A stretch of 64,000 nt of DNA from Candidatus Binatia bacterium (lineage in GTDB: Bacteria; Desulfobacterota; Binatia; Bin18): assembly GCA_022820725.1 (NCBI GenBank), contig JAJEFA010000003.1, positions 62,001 to 126,000 on the forward strand. Direction: 5' to 3'. Made by a program: the position numbers and the translations under genes. The notes below the pieces were generated by a model that was not told the DNA's origin, did no database searches, and worked only from the letters and a program-made list of their open reading frames with translations. Shown in pieces: positions 1-9,511 of this stretch. Position 1 is the first letter of the stretch; every line of letters begins with the position of its first letter.

Positions 1-1276
1 GGATAGCCATCATGCCGTTCAGCGTGTCGGAGACGTCCCAGACCAGGCGTAGGCCACCGGTTGCACCAATATAGAGAAAGGCCAGGAACAGTACCCGATA
101 CGGGATCACCGCCACCTTACCGAACAGATACTCCCAGGCTTGCCCACCATAAAAACTCCACGTCAGCATGGTGCTATAGGCAAACAGGATCAGGCAGATA
201 AAGACCAGATGGTCTCCCAAGCCGGGCAACCCCTGGGCAAAGGCCGCCGCAGCCAAGAGCCCCGGAGAGGTGTCCGGCTGGCCGAGAACACCCGTCACCA
301 TAATCACCAGCCCGGTAACGCTGGCGACAATCAGGGTATCCACACACACTTCCCACATGCCCCAAAAGCCCTGTCCAACCGGCGTGTTCTTGGCCTGGGC
401 GTGCACAATGGAGGCCGAGCCCAATCCAGCCTCATTGGAAAAGATGCCGCGCGCCAGCCCGTAGCGCATGGCCAACATCACGGTCGCCCCGCCCCAGGCT
501 CCAACCGGAGCGGCTGGCGTGAAGGCAGAGGTGATGATCGTAGCGAACGCGTCCGGCAGGGCTGAAGCATAACGCAGCAGAATCCACACGCCACCGGCCA
601 GATAGAGCACAGCCATAAAGGGCACCAGATATGAGGTGGTCCGGCCAATGCGCCGTACCCCACCCAGAATGACCACCGCCACCAGAGCGACCACGCATCC
701 CCCGGCGATCGGTCGGGGCAGGCTGAAGGTTTCATACAGACTCGCTGCCACCGTATTCGCCTGGACCATGTTACCAATACCCAGCGCGGCCACACCGGTC
801 AGAAAGGCATACGCGCCGGCCAGCCACTTCCGACCCAGACCGTCGGCAATATAATACATTGGACCGCCGACAACCTCACCACTGTCCGCCTTGACTTGGC
901 GGTACTTCATACCCAGCACGACCTCGCTGAACTTGGTCGCCATACCTACTCCGGCCGTTATCCACATCCAGAACAACGCCCCCGGCCCACCCCAATACAT
1001 GGCCGTACTGACCCCAACGATATTCCCGACCCCGACCGTCGCCGCCATGGCCGAACTGACGGCCTGAAATGCACTCAGCTCGCCGGCACCGGCTTCCGTT
1101 CGACCAGAGAAGAGGCGGCCCAGGGTTGAACGCCAGATCGAGAGGAAGTGTGTCAGTTGGATCCATCCCAGACGAAAGCTGAGATATACCCCTGTTCCGA
1201 TCAGGAGGACCATCAGGGGCGGCCCCCAGACCACCGCGTTGATGAGATTGTTGAGGTGTTCGATGGTGCTCAGCAT
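1..1276 (-). CDS. AGCS-family sodium:alanine/glycine symporter, cut by the window edge
   Basis: Inner-membrane carrier that imports alanine or glycine with Na+ (known of the AGCS family). The frame opens at an ATG at 1276 and stays open for 425 codons to the window edge, so only the C-terminal end is missing (family length is about 450-500). Residues 96-105 read GGPGALFWMW and residues 277-288 read GIFSNEAGLGSA, both hallmark AGCS segments, inside a strongly hydrophobic multi-helix protein. A modest GAGG-type ribosome site precedes the ATG. It is divergent from the hydantoinase genes, so it may supply or export an amino-acid-like substrate of that pathway; this link is inference from position only. 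Confidence 0.9.
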   Translation of the reverse strand, partial: MLSTIEHLNNLINAVVWGPPLMVLLIGTGVYLSFRLGWIQLTHFLSIWRSTLGRLFSGRTEAGAGELSAFQAVSSAMAATVGVGNIVGVSTAMYWGGPGALFWMWITAGVGMATKFSEVVLGMKYRQVKADSGEVVGGPMYYIADGLGRKWLAGAYAFLTGVAALGIGNMVQANTVAASLYETFSLPRPIAGGCVVALVAVVILGGVRRIGRTTSYLVPFMAVLYLAGGVWILLRYASALPDAFATIITSAFTPAAPVGAWGGATVMLAMRYGLARGIFSNEAGLGSASIVHAQAKNTPVGQGFWGMWEVCVDTLIVASVTGLVIMVTGVLGQPDTSPGLLAAAAFAQGLPGLGDHLVFICLILFAYSTMLTWSFYGGQAWEYLFGKVAVIPYRVLFLAFLYIGATGGLRLVWDVSDTLNGMMAI

Positions 1277-1315
1277 AGTACCTCGTTTCCGCAACCCTAT
1301 TCCTATGAGGGAGGG

Positions 1316-1369
1316 AAAGAGTACACGTGCCCAGCCTTGTATGGCTGATGGAGGACACGTTTACTCTTT
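1316..1369. repeat. 54-bp palindromic repeat, copy 1
   Basis: Arms 1316-1332 and 1353-1369 are inverted copies of each other (15 of 17 positions) around a loop of about 20 bases. The arm consensus is AAAGAGTAAACGTGTCC. Related copies lie at 8467-8523 and 36265-36317. This copy is in the divergent intergenic region between the AGCS carrier and hyuA and is inverted relative to copy 3. Confidence 0.8.
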
Positions 1370-1441
1370 CAGGCATTTGACCAGTCAGGCCGGAATGCCG
1401 TACAAGGGCTGCAATCCATACTTCGAGGAAACAGCATAGCC

Positions 1442-3517
1442 ATGAAACGTGTCGGGGTCGATGTCGGTGGAACGTTTACCGATCTGATCTATGTCGATGA
1501 GGACAAGGGAGAGGTGGTGGTCTATAAGCTGCCCAGTACACCGGCGGACCCCTCTCAGGCCACGCTCAATGGAGTGGAGGCCTTGTGTGCGCAGGTCGGC
1601 ATTCCGGCCACTCAGATTGACCATTTCTTTCACGGGACGACTATTGCCACCAATATCGTGCTGGAACACGCCGGGGCTCAGGTCGGGATGCTGACGACCA
1701 AGGGGTATCGCGACATTCTGCATATCGCCCGCCACAAGCGACCCTTATCGTTCAGCCTCTACCAGGATGTACCGTGGCAAAAACATCCCCTGGTCCGTCG
1801 ACGCTATCGACGGCCAATTAGCGAGCGCATTATTGCCCCTCAGGGCGAGGTGTTGACCCCGCTTGACGAAGACGAGGTGCGTGAGGCCGTCCGACGACTC
1901 AAACGTGAAGGCGTAGAAGCCATTGCCGTGTGCTTTCTGTTCTCCTTTCTCAACCCAGAGCACGAGCAACGCGCCAAGGAGATCATTCTCGAAGAATATC
2001 CGGAGTGTTATTTATCCGTCCGTCATGAGGTCCTACCCCAATACCGCGAGTACGAGGGCTTCAGCACGGTCTGCCTGAACGCCTATGTCGGTCCTCAGGT
2101 CAGTCAGTACGTCCGCCGTCTCGACCGGACGATCACGGACAAAGGCATACGTGGCGGGCTCCACCTGATGACCTCGGTCGGTGGAGTCGCAACCGCCGAA
2201 GGCGCGGCCCAACGCCCGGTCAACCTGCTCATGTCCGGACCGGTGGCGGGCCTGATCGGCGGGATTTGGACCGGTAAGAGTACGGGCTCGCCCAGCGTGA
2301 TTACCCTTGATGTCGGCGGCACTTCCGCGGATATTGGCGTTGCGCCGGACGGGCAGATGCGCATGAAGCATCTCCTCGACACCAAAGTGGCCGGCTATCA
2401 TGCCATGATTCCCATGGTCGAGATCGACGCGATTGGCGCGGGCGGGGGGAGTCTGGCCTATCTTGACGCGGGCGGCATGTTCCGGGTGGGGCCCAAGAGC
2501 GCGGGGGCAGACCCCGGTCCGGCGTGTTACGGCAGGGGCGGGAACCTTCCGACGGCGACCGATGCGCTGGTGGTGCTCGGCAGACTACGAGCCGAGAACA
2601 TTCTCGGTGGGCAGGTCCAGGTCCAACCCGGCCTCGCTGCAGAGGCCGTCCAACGAGAACTGTGTCAACCCTTAGGCCTGGGTGTGGAGGAAGCCGCCCT
2701 GGGCGCGGTTCGGATTCTCACCCAGAGCATGGTGGAAGGCATTGAAATCAGCAGCGTCCAAAAGGGCTATGACCCGCGCGACTTTGCCCTGGTTGCCGCC
2801 GGCGGAGCCGGCCCCGTGTTTGCCTGTGATATCGCCCGAGAGCTGCGCATCCCCACCGTCCTGGTGCCCCGCTATCCCGGCATTACGTCGGCGCTCGGGC
2901 TGCTGGCAACCGACATTGTGTACGAGTTTGTCACGACTGAGATGCAGCTTTTCTCGGCTCTTGATCGCAATAAGCTGGCCACGGATTTTTCTGCCCTGGA
3001 ACGCCAGGCCAGCGAACGGCTCCGGGCTGACAATCTCGGGGCCGACCAGTCGTTGATCCGCCGTATTGCCGACTGCCGCTATATCGGCCAGGGCTATGAA
3101 TTGCGGGTTGAGTTACCGGCCGGCGATATTACGGCTGACTGGCAGCGGCAAGCGACTGAGGCATTCCATCAGGCGCACGAGCGTGAGTATGTCCGGCGCT
3201 TTCCGGACAGCGATATCCAACTGGTGAATATTCGGGTGCAAGGAGTGGGCCTGATCCCCGAACTGCGACTGAAAGAGATTCCGACTGGGGACAGGTCTCC
3301 GGACGCAGCCCGAATCGCGACGCTCGATGTGATATTCAATCGAGACGGAACCCCCGAAAAACTCGCGACCGACTTCTACGACCGAGAGCGCTTGCAAGCC
3401 GGGAATATCATCACCGGTCCCGCCATTATTGAACAGCTCGACAGCACGACGGTGGTCAACCCAGGCTTATCCGCGGAGGTTGATCGGCACGGTATTTTGA
3501 TGATCGCGTGTGAATAG
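1442..3517 (+). CDS. hyuA: Hydantoinase/oxoprolinase family protein, subunit A
   Basis: ATP-dependent amidohydrolase subunit of the HyuA / N-methylhydantoinase A / 5-oxoprolinase / acetone carboxylase-beta superfamily. It opens cyclic amides such as hydantoins or 5-oxoproline together with HyuB. The 691-residue length is normal. An actin-like ATPase fold is shown by VDVGGTFTD at residues 6-14 and by LDVGGTSADIGVA near residue 285. A glycine-rich GAGGGS segment lies near residue 330, followed by the conserved ADPGPACYG block. The partner gene hyuB starts 23 bases downstream, forming an operon. The exact substrate cannot be read from the sequence. Confidence 0.93.
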   Translation: MKRVGVDVGGTFTDLIYVDEDKGEVVVYKLPSTPADPSQATLNGVEALCAQVGIPATQIDHFFHGTTIATNIVLEHAGAQVGMLTTKGYRDILHIARHKRPLSFSLYQDVPWQKHPLVRRRYRRPISERIIAPQGEVLTPLDEDEVREAVRRLKREGVEAIAVCFLFSFLNPEHEQRAKEIILEEYPECYLSVRHEVLPQYREYEGFSTVCLNAYVGPQVSQYVRRLDRTITDKGIRGGLHLMTSVGGVATAEGAAQRPVNLLMSGPVAGLIGGIWTGKSTGSPSVITLDVGGTSADIGVAPDGQMRMKHLLDTKVAGYHAMIPMVEIDAIGAGGGSLAYLDAGGMFRVGPKSAGADPGPACYGRGGNLPTATDALVVLGRLRAENILGGQVQVQPGLAAEAVQRELCQPLGLGVEEAALGAVRILTQSMVEGIEISSVQKGYDPRDFALVAAGGAGPVFACDIARELRIPTVLVPRYPGITSALGLLATDIVYEFVTTEMQLFSALDRNKLATDFSALERQASERLRADNLGADQSLIRRIADCRYIGQGYELRVELPAGDITADWQRQATEAFHQAHEREYVRRFPDSDIQLVNIRVQGVGLIPELRLKEIPTGDRSPDAARIATLDVIFNRDGTPEKLATDFYDRERLQAGNIITGPAIIEQLDSTTVVNPGLSAEVDRHGILMIACE

Positions 3518-3540
3518 GGGCACGCAGAGGAGGGAACGTG

Positions 3541-5331
3541 ATGACCTCACCAAACGGACACAGCAGCCCAAACGGTACACCTCGGTCGGTCGATCCGATT
3601 ACCCTGCGCGTCCTGGGCGGTGCGTTTACCGCAGCGGCCAAAGAAATGGCCCACGTCCTCTACCGCATGTCCTATTCCAGCATTATCCGCGAGTCTGAAG
3701 ACTTGGGCGCCGGCCTGTACGACGCCCAAGGGAATGAGATCTGCGAAAGCGACACCTCGCCGATGCACGTTGGTTCCCTGCCGGCCTATATCCGGGGTTT
3801 TCTGAAACGACTCCAGGGTAATATCCACGAGGGGGATGTGATTCTGCATAACCACCCCTTCCAGGGCGCCAGCCATACCCCGGACTTGGGTATTGCTGTT
3901 CCTGTCTTCTGGCAGGGCGAGTTGATCGGTTTTGCCGCAGTCACCGCCCACCTGCTCGACATGGGCGGCGCCGCACCGGGTCTCAACGTTGATGTGGTCG
4001 ATGTCTGGGCCGAGTCCCGCCTGTTTAACGGCATTAAGCTGTACAACAAGGGGATCCGCAACGACGACCTGTGGCAATTCTTTCTGGATAACGTCCGGAC
4101 GCCGGAGATGAACGCCGGTGACATCGAGTCCATGATCGCCGCCTGTCAACTGGGGCGGGAACGTTTTCTGCATCTGGTCAAAAAATACGGGGTGACCACC
4201 GTGCTCGATACAGCTCACGATTTAATGGACTACTCTGAGCGCATGCTGCGTAAGGAAATCGAAAAAATTCCCGACGGAGAATATGTCGCGCCCACCCAAT
4301 ACCTGGACGACGACGGCCGCAACCGAGAGCAACCGCTGGCCGTATGTGTCAAAGTCAAGGTAGAAGGCAGTGAGCTGACCATAGACCTGACCGGCTCAAG
4401 CCCTGAGGTGCCCACCGGCTATAACGTGCCGTTTGAAGGCAGCACCCTGGTCGCCTCCTACGTGATCGTGCGCAGCATCCTGCTCGATGAAGCCACCTAC
4501 CCCGATCCGGTGCCACAGAACGAAGGGATTTTTCGGCCCATACGGGTCGTTGCACCGGAAGGGACGATTTTCAATCCACGCTTTCCGCGCGCCTGCTTCA
4601 GTCGCTTTAATCAGGTCCAATATCTGGCCGACGGTGTGAATTTGGCGCTCGCGCAGGCCGTCCCGGACAAGGTGTGCGCCGGGAATGCGGCTCATGTGCA
4701 TTTTCTGAGCTATAGCGGCTTTCTGGAAGAGAAGGGCCAGTACTGGGTGTATCTGGAGGTCAACGAGGGCAACTGGGGGGGCCGTCACGGCAAAGACGGG
4801 CTCGACTCTATTGCCTGTCTGATTGAGAACACCCGGAACAATCCCGTCGAAGAATTGGACCTGCGTTTTCCCATGCGCAACGAACGCTATGAATTACGCG
4901 AGGAGCCCATCGCTCCGGGTAAGTGGCGCGGAGGTGTCGGTATTGTGCGCGAAAATCGTTTTCTCGTGCCGGGCTTTCTCTCCTCGGAGGCTGAACGCCA
5001 TTTTGACGCACCCAAGGGCATCTTTAACGGTGGCAACGGCAGTCGGGCGTCCATGATTAAGAACCCTGGTGTTGAGGGAGAGGAGCGCTTGTATAGCAAA
5101 GTTACCGGCTACCCCATGCAGGAAAACGAACTGCTCCAGATTAAAACCGCCAACAGCGGTGCGTATGGCGACCCTTTTGAACGCGACCCGCAGCTTGTCT
5201 TGGACGATGTGCTGGACGATTTCATTACGCTTGAGATGGCGGAAAAAGACTACGGTGTAATAATCGATCCCCAGACCATGGCCATTGACCAAGAAGCAAC
5301 CCGACGTCAGCGGGCCGCGCACGGCGGGTGA
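3541..5331 (+). CDS. hyuB: Hydantoinase/oxoprolinase family protein, subunit B
   Basis: Partner subunit of HyuA in cyclic-amide hydrolysis. The protein has 596 residues, the usual size. Family blocks are visible: LYDAQGNEICES near residue 60, HNHPFQGASHTPD near 100, an HLLDMGG block near 138, and WRGGVGIVRE near 460. A GAGGAGG ribosome site at 3527-3533 gives good spacing to the ATG at 3541; the GTG one codon earlier at 3538 is too close to it. It follows hyuA directly and converges on pyrE with 42 bases between the stops. Confidence 0.93.
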   Translation: MTSPNGHSSPNGTPRSVDPITLRVLGGAFTAAAKEMAHVLYRMSYSSIIRESEDLGAGLYDAQGNEICESDTSPMHVGSLPAYIRGFLKRLQGNIHEGDVILHNHPFQGASHTPDLGIAVPVFWQGELIGFAAVTAHLLDMGGAAPGLNVDVVDVWAESRLFNGIKLYNKGIRNDDLWQFFLDNVRTPEMNAGDIESMIAACQLGRERFLHLVKKYGVTTVLDTAHDLMDYSERMLRKEIEKIPDGEYVAPTQYLDDDGRNREQPLAVCVKVKVEGSELTIDLTGSSPEVPTGYNVPFEGSTLVASYVIVRSILLDEATYPDPVPQNEGIFRPIRVVAPEGTIFNPRFPRACFSRFNQVQYLADGVNLALAQAVPDKVCAGNAAHVHFLSYSGFLEEKGQYWVYLEVNEGNWGGRHGKDGLDSIACLIENTRNNPVEELDLRFPMRNERYELREEPIAPGKWRGGVGIVRENRFLVPGFLSSEAERHFDAPKGIFNGGNGSRASMIKNPGVEGEERLYSKVTGYPMQENELLQIKTANSGAYGDPFERDPQLVLDDVLDDFITLEMAEKDYGVIIDPQTMAIDQEATRRQRAAHGG

Positions 5332-5373
5332 TTGAGCGGCAAGAGCGTGAGCGAATAGAATCCTTCGCAGCCG

Positions 5374-6099
5374 CTACCCAAGTTGGACGGCCCCATAGCG
5401 CTCATAATACGCAATCCACGCCTGCCGAACTTCTGCTGAGAGGCTGTCTTTCACCAGGCTGAAAATCTCCTGCATGGTGAGAATGGCAAAGGTGCGGATG
5501 CCGAGTTCGTGTTCGAGCGCCTGAATGGCGCTGTGTCGGCCGACCTGCTGGGCGTCTCCCAGCAATTCCTGCCGGTCGACCGCAACGACCATCCCGGCGA
5601 TCCGGTGCTCGCCCAGCAGACGTATCTTTTCGAGCGCTTCGTATTTTGCCTTGCCGGTGGTGACCACGTCGTCAACCAGCAGGATCCCGCTCGCCGGGAC
5701 AAAATTTTCAGCCCCGACAATGATCTTCTCAACCGAACCGGCCTGGCTCACCTCTCCGTGGGCCTTCTCTTCTTTGCGATCATAGAGGAGAGACGTAGAC
5801 TTGTTCGCGTACTCCTGGAGCCCCTCGCACAGCAGCGCCCCCAGGGTAATGCCTTTATAGGCCGGACCGAAGACATAGGCGAAGTCGTGCAGCACACCCC
5901 GCTCTACGCCTTCCAAAGCCGCCTGACTATAACATTTTTTGAGAGTGATGAGGCTGACGCCATCGGTCAGCGAGCCGAGCGAGATAAAGCTCGGGCTGGC
6001 GCGGCCGCTTTTGAGTTGAAAAAAGGTATTGGGGTCGCTGGCGATTTTGAGCGCATTTTTTTTGAGCAGGAGGTCAAGAAATTCACGTCTGTAGTCCAC
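5374..6099 (-). CDS. pyrE: Orotate phosphoribosyltransferase
   Basis: Converts orotate and PRPP to OMP in de novo pyrimidine synthesis (cytosol). The PRPP-binding loop ILLVDDVVTTGKA is at residues 139-151, the phosphate-contact block VFGPAYKGI at 77-85, and the flexible-loop lysines and histidine in YDRKEEKAHGE at 106-116. At 241 residues it is a little longer than the E. coli enzyme (213). The start is a GTG preceded by an AAGGA-type site. It lies 34 bases after the LLM oxidoreductase on the same strand, an unexpected neighbour for a pyrimidine gene. Confidence 0.92.
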   Translation of the reverse strand: MDYRREFLDLLLKKNALKIASDPNTFFQLKSGRASPSFISLGSLTDGVSLITLKKCYSQAALEGVERGVLHDFAYVFGPAYKGITLGALLCEGLQEYANKSTSLLYDRKEEKAHGEVSQAGSVEKIIVGAENFVPASGILLVDDVVTTGKAKYEALEKIRLLGEHRIAGMVVAVDRQELLGDAQQVGRHSAIQALEHELGIRTFAILTMQEIFSLVKDSLSAEVRQAWIAYYERYGAVQLG

Positions 6100-6133
6100 G
6101 CCGCTTTTCCTTCTCGCTCAGTTCGTCCATCGC

Positions 6134-7186
6134 TCACGCAAAATGCGGCATCACCTTGGCGGCAAACAACTCCATGCTGCGCATGACCTGGGCATGGGGG
6201 ACCATACCGCCGGGATTGAACCAGCACACGAAGCGGCCCATGCGGAACTCCTCTTCAAGCCGTTTGAGACGTTCGACACAGGCGGCCGGTGTCTCAAAGA
6301 TAGCCATCACCTCGCTCACCTTCTCATAGGTCATACGCCGCACCCGCTCGAATGCCTCCCGGACGCGACGCGGCTGTTTCTCCAGGCCCGAACCTTGGGA
6401 CGCGGCAATGGTGGCAACCGATTCCAGAAAACGCCGGACGCTGGGTTCCAACTCCCGACGAATCCGAGCCTGACTCGGACCGACATACAGCGGACCGAGC
6501 AAGGTCACATCCTCCCCTTCATCGGCCGGGTGCCCGGCCGCGGTCCGGGTCTCGCGATAGAGCGGAATGTACTCCCGCATTTTGGCGAACGGATTGACCT
6601 GTGAGGCCACAAAGATGGGATGGCCCAGTCGGCCCATTAGCTCGAAGGTTTCCGTACTATTGGCAGCGACCCGAATGGGAGGATGGGGCTGCTGGACGGG
6701 CCGAGGCACCACCGAGATATCTTCAACCTGAAAGAATTGCCCCTGGAATGAGAACCGTTCGTGGGTCCATGCCTGACGAATCATGTCCAGGGCCTCCAGC
6801 ATCCGCTCCCGGCTTTCGGTCTGATCCACTCCGAACCCGCTGAAATGATTGGGCAGCGAGCCTCGCCCAATACCGAACTCCACCCGACCATTGCTCAGCA
6901 CGTCCAGGGTTGCAATCTCTTCTGCGATACGAATGGGATGAGACAGGGGCAGGAGAATAATGGCGATCCCCAGGCGGAGGGTCTGCGTCCGCTCGGCCAG
7001 GGCCGACAGGAGCAGCAACGGGGACGGAAGAATCGACAGCTCGGGATTAAAGTGCTGCTCAACCGGCCAGACCGACTCAAACCCCAGCGCCTCGGCGTGA
7101 ATCGCCTGGTCGAGCGTGTCCCGATAGCGCTGCACAGGCGATTGGGAGCCCGTGCACGGGAGCTGGTAGTGCAGGCCAAACTTCAT
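6134..7186 (-). CDS. LLM-class flavin-dependent oxidoreductase
   Basis: Bacterial-luciferase-like monooxygenase/oxidoreductase of 350 residues using reduced FMN or F420. The N-terminal barrel strand MKFGLHYQL, the SVWPVEQHF helix (residues 39-47), the SNGRVEFGIGRG segment near 105 and the VAANS block near 178 are typical of the family. It sits 12 bases downstream of an acyl-CoA dehydrogenase on the same strand, so the two probably act in one catabolic route. The substrate and the cofactor type (FMN or F420) cannot be decided from sequence alone. Confidence 0.88.
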   Translation of the reverse strand: MKFGLHYQLPCTGSQSPVQRYRDTLDQAIHAEALGFESVWPVEQHFNPELSILPSPLLLLSALAERTQTLRLGIAIILLPLSHPIRIAEEIATLDVLSNGRVEFGIGRGSLPNHFSGFGVDQTESRERMLEALDMIRQAWTHERFSFQGQFFQVEDISVVPRPVQQPHPPIRVAANSTETFELMGRLGHPIFVASQVNPFAKMREYIPLYRETRTAAGHPADEGEDVTLLGPLYVGPSQARIRRELEPSVRRFLESVATIAASQGSGLEKQPRRVREAFERVRRMTYEKVSEVMAIFETPAACVERLKRLEEEFRMGRFVCWFNPGGMVPHAQVMRSMELFAAKVMPHFA

Positions 7187-7198
7187 GGGTCTCTGGGC

Positions 7199-8407
7199 TC
7201 AGTCGTATTTGCGCAGTTCCAAGCGGCCAATCTGATTGCGGTGGACTTCGTCCGGCCCGTCGGCAAAGCGCAGCGTCCGCGCCGAGGCATAGGCGCGCGC
7301 CAGACCAAAGTCTTCGGCTACTCCACCTCCGCCGTGGGCCTGCATGGCCCAGTCGATCACTTGCAGCGCCATATTCGGGGCCGCCACCTTAATCATGGCG
7401 ATTTCGGCGCGGGCGGCTTTGTTGCCGACCGTGTCCATAATATGCGCCGCCTTGAGCGTCAGCAGCCGGGCCTGTTCAATCCGAATCCGGGCCTCGGCAA
7501 TCCGCTCCAGCGTCACCGTCCGTTCGGAGACCAGCTTGCCGAACGCGGTCCGCGACTTGGCGCGGGTACACATTTTCTCCAGCGCGCGCTCGGCCTGTCC
7601 GATCAGGCGCATGCAGTGGTGAATACGCCCAGGACCGAGACGGCCCTGGGCAATCTCAAATCCCCGGCCCTCACCCAGAATCATATTCGAGGCCGGCACG
7701 CGCACGTCCTTGAACTCGACCTCGGCATGGCCGTGAGGGGCGTCGTCGTAGCCAAACACGGACAGCATACGCAGGATATTCACGCCGGGCGTATCGCGTG
7801 GAATCAGGATTTGGGACTGCTGGAGATAGCGGTTCGGATTATCGGGATCGGTCTTGCCCATGAAGATAAGAATCTTACAGCGCGGGTCGCCCATGCCCGA
7901 GGACCACCACTTGCGACCGTTGATGACATATTCATCCCCATCACGCACGATGCGGGACTCGATATTCGTGGCATCGGACGAAGCCACGGCCGGTTCCGTC
8001 ATGGCAAAGCAGGAACGAATCTTGCCTTCGAGCAGCGGTTCCAGCCATTCCTTTTGCTGCTCAGGCGTACCGTAGCGGGACAGCACCTCCATATTGCCGG
8101 TGTCCGGCGCCGAACAATTAAAGACTTCCGAGCCCCAATGCACCCGGCCCATGATTTCCGACAGGGGGGCGTATTCGAGGTTGGTCAGGCCATAGCCGTA
8201 CCCGCTCTCCGGCAGAAACAGGTTCCACAGCTCGGCGGCCTTGGCCTTTTCTTTCAACTCTTCGATAATGGGCGGGATCTGCCAGCGGTCCGGACCGGAG
8301 TTCAGTTGGTCCTCAAACGTCTTCTCGTTCGGATAGACATAGTCCTCCATAAACTGAGAGACCTGTTTTCTCAGGTCCTGTACCTTTGGGGAAAAATCAA
8401 AATCCAT
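7199..8407 (-). CDS. Acyl-CoA dehydrogenase family protein (ACAD10/11-like)
   Basis: FAD-dependent alpha,beta-dehydrogenation of an acyl-CoA. The protein has 402 residues and the usual three-part ACAD fold. Visible marks are the FAD-contact segment [14 protein letters not shown], the [11 protein letters not shown] block, and the C-terminal run [11 protein letters not shown] followed by [10 protein letters not shown], a form typical of the ACAD10/11-type branch where PDEVH replaces EGTSEIQ. A GGAGAGG ribosome site precedes the ATG at 8407. The gene leads a two-gene unit with the LLM oxidoreductase, and a palindromic repeat lies just upstream. Confidence 0.92.
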   Translation of the reverse strand: MDFDFSPKVQDLRKQVSQFMEDYVYPNEKTFEDQLNSGPDRWQIPPIIEELKEKAKAAELWNLFLPESGYGYGLTNLEYAPLSEIMGRVHWGSEVFNCSAPDTGNMEVLSRYGTPEQQKEWLEPLLEGKIRSCFAMTEPAVASSDATNIESRIVRDGDEYVINGRKWWSSGMGDPRCKILIFMGKTDPDNPNRYLQQSQILIPRDTPGVNILRMLSVFGYDDAPHGHAEVEFKDVRVPASNMILGEGRGFEIAQGRLGPGRIHHCMRLIGQAERALEKMCTRAKSRTAFGKLVSERTVTLERIAEARIRIEQARLLTLKAAHIMDTVGNKAARAEIAMIKVAAPNMALQVIDWAMQAHGGGGVAEDFGLARAYASARTLRFADGPDEVHRNQIGRLELRKYD

Positions 8408-8466
8408 GTCTGCCTCTCCTTCCCTTGAGTCGCACCCTCTTCTTAGATACGAAAGCCTTGTATACG

Positions 8467-8523
8467 AAAAAGAGTAAATGCGTCCTCCAATAGACGTGAA
8501 GTGCTGGACACGTTCACTCTTTT
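8467..8523. repeat. Palindromic repeat, copy 2
   Basis: Arms 8468-8485 and 8506-8523 match in 15 of 18 positions as an inverted repeat and share the AAAGAGTAAA...TCCTCCA pattern with copies at 1316 and 36265. It lies in the 180-base gap between the restriction endonuclease stop and the acyl-CoA dehydrogenase start. Confidence 0.75.
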
Positions 8524-8586
8524 AGAGCCGAGATAACTTAGGAAATCCCGCTGGGTGAGTCAAATGTCGGGGGTTTGCAAATAGGA

Positions 8587-9498
8587 CTAGAAGTATCCCC
8601 CATTCAAGACACGGCCTTCATCTGGAGCCTGCTCATTGAGGACATTCTGTATATGTCCGACCAGCCGTGCGAATACATCTCGCGAGAAGGGGTTGTTAGC
8701 GAGGTAATTCGCATACTCTTCGCGCCTGTCTTGGCGGCCAGCAGAGGTTGAGTAGTGTCGCCGTATTTGAGAGCCGATTCTCTTCGCTTTTCGAAGAATC
8801 AACACCTCATCAATATCGGTGGAGGTAGTGCTTACCGGAGTCATGTCCAACCACTCACACAATAAGTAGTATTTTGCACCTGGTACGGCGGCTTTCACGT
8901 CATGCGCTGTTGCCGATGCTTCTTGAAACATCGTCTTATCCAAATTGGTTTTACATTCGGCACAAATATACCCGAGATAAACTTCTTTACTCAGATATTC
9001 ATCATTAAAGTTCACGTCATGGGAGGTGCGTATATACACCTTTCTTGCCAGGGAAAAGTCTTGATCTTTTGTCCTAATATGCAGGCCTCCCCCATCTTCG
9101 TTACGGGTGAGAGTCGAGGTGAAATAAGCAGCAGAAAAACAGGATTGTGGTCCTATATGGAGGGTGTTATCTAATTCCGGGAGGGTCTTGGAGACTAAAT
9201 GCGGAAGGAACTCCTCTATAACGCTATTATCGAGCTTCAACTGTCCCTTTTGACGATAAAGAAAGTCGCCTTCGCTATCAAATATCGTATCCAGATCAAT
9301 CAATTGCTTGTATTCCGTTAATAGAGAAACCAAGCGGTCTATAATGACTTCTTGAGTCCCTTCCACTTGAGACATTGCCTGTACCCATTCCTGATACCTG
9401 ACGATCACCCCATCAATTCTTACCCTGTCCTCAACTGGAAGTTTGTCATTCTCCAGTAGTGCATTCAGTTTGTCGAGGTGCGGCGTGGGGAGTGTCAT
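8587..9498 (-). CDS. Type II restriction endonuclease, Bpu10I-like
   Basis: Predicted DNA endonuclease of a restriction-modification system. The 303-residue protein contains AECKTNLDK with E181-x-K183, a PD-(D/E)XK-type catalytic dyad on a predicted beta strand. The segments that follow (KYYLLCEWLDM, DEVLILRKAKR) resemble the Bpu10I endonuclease family as I remember it. It starts 13 bases after the methyltransferase stop, so the pair is one operon with the methylase translated first, as expected for protection before cleavage. Assignment as a restriction enzyme is firm from context; the Bpu10I family name is less certain. Base composition looks less GC-rich than the flanking catabolic genes, which suggests transfer. 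Confidence 0.75.
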   Translation of the reverse strand: MTLPTPHLDKLNALLENDKLPVEDRVRIDGVIVRYQEWVQAMSQVEGTQEVIIDRLVSLLTEYKQLIDLDTIFDSEGDFLYRQKGQLKLDNSVIEEFLPHLVSKTLPELDNTLHIGPQSCFSAAYFTSTLTRNEDGGGLHIRTKDQDFSLARKVYIRTSHDVNFNDEYLSKEVYLGYICAECKTNLDKTMFQEASATAHDVKAAVPGAKYYLLCEWLDMTPVSTTSTDIDEVLILRKAKRIGSQIRRHYSTSAGRQDRREEYANYLANNPFSRDVFARLVGHIQNVLNEQAPDEGRVLNGGYF

Positions 9499-9511
9499 TC
9501 CGTTTTAGACC

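Noticed and set aside
6761-8428. 555-codon plus-strand open frame
   Set aside because: Antisense to the LLM oxidoreductase and acyl-CoA dehydrogenase; its translation is low in recognisable structure and both minus-strand genes have clear family motifs.
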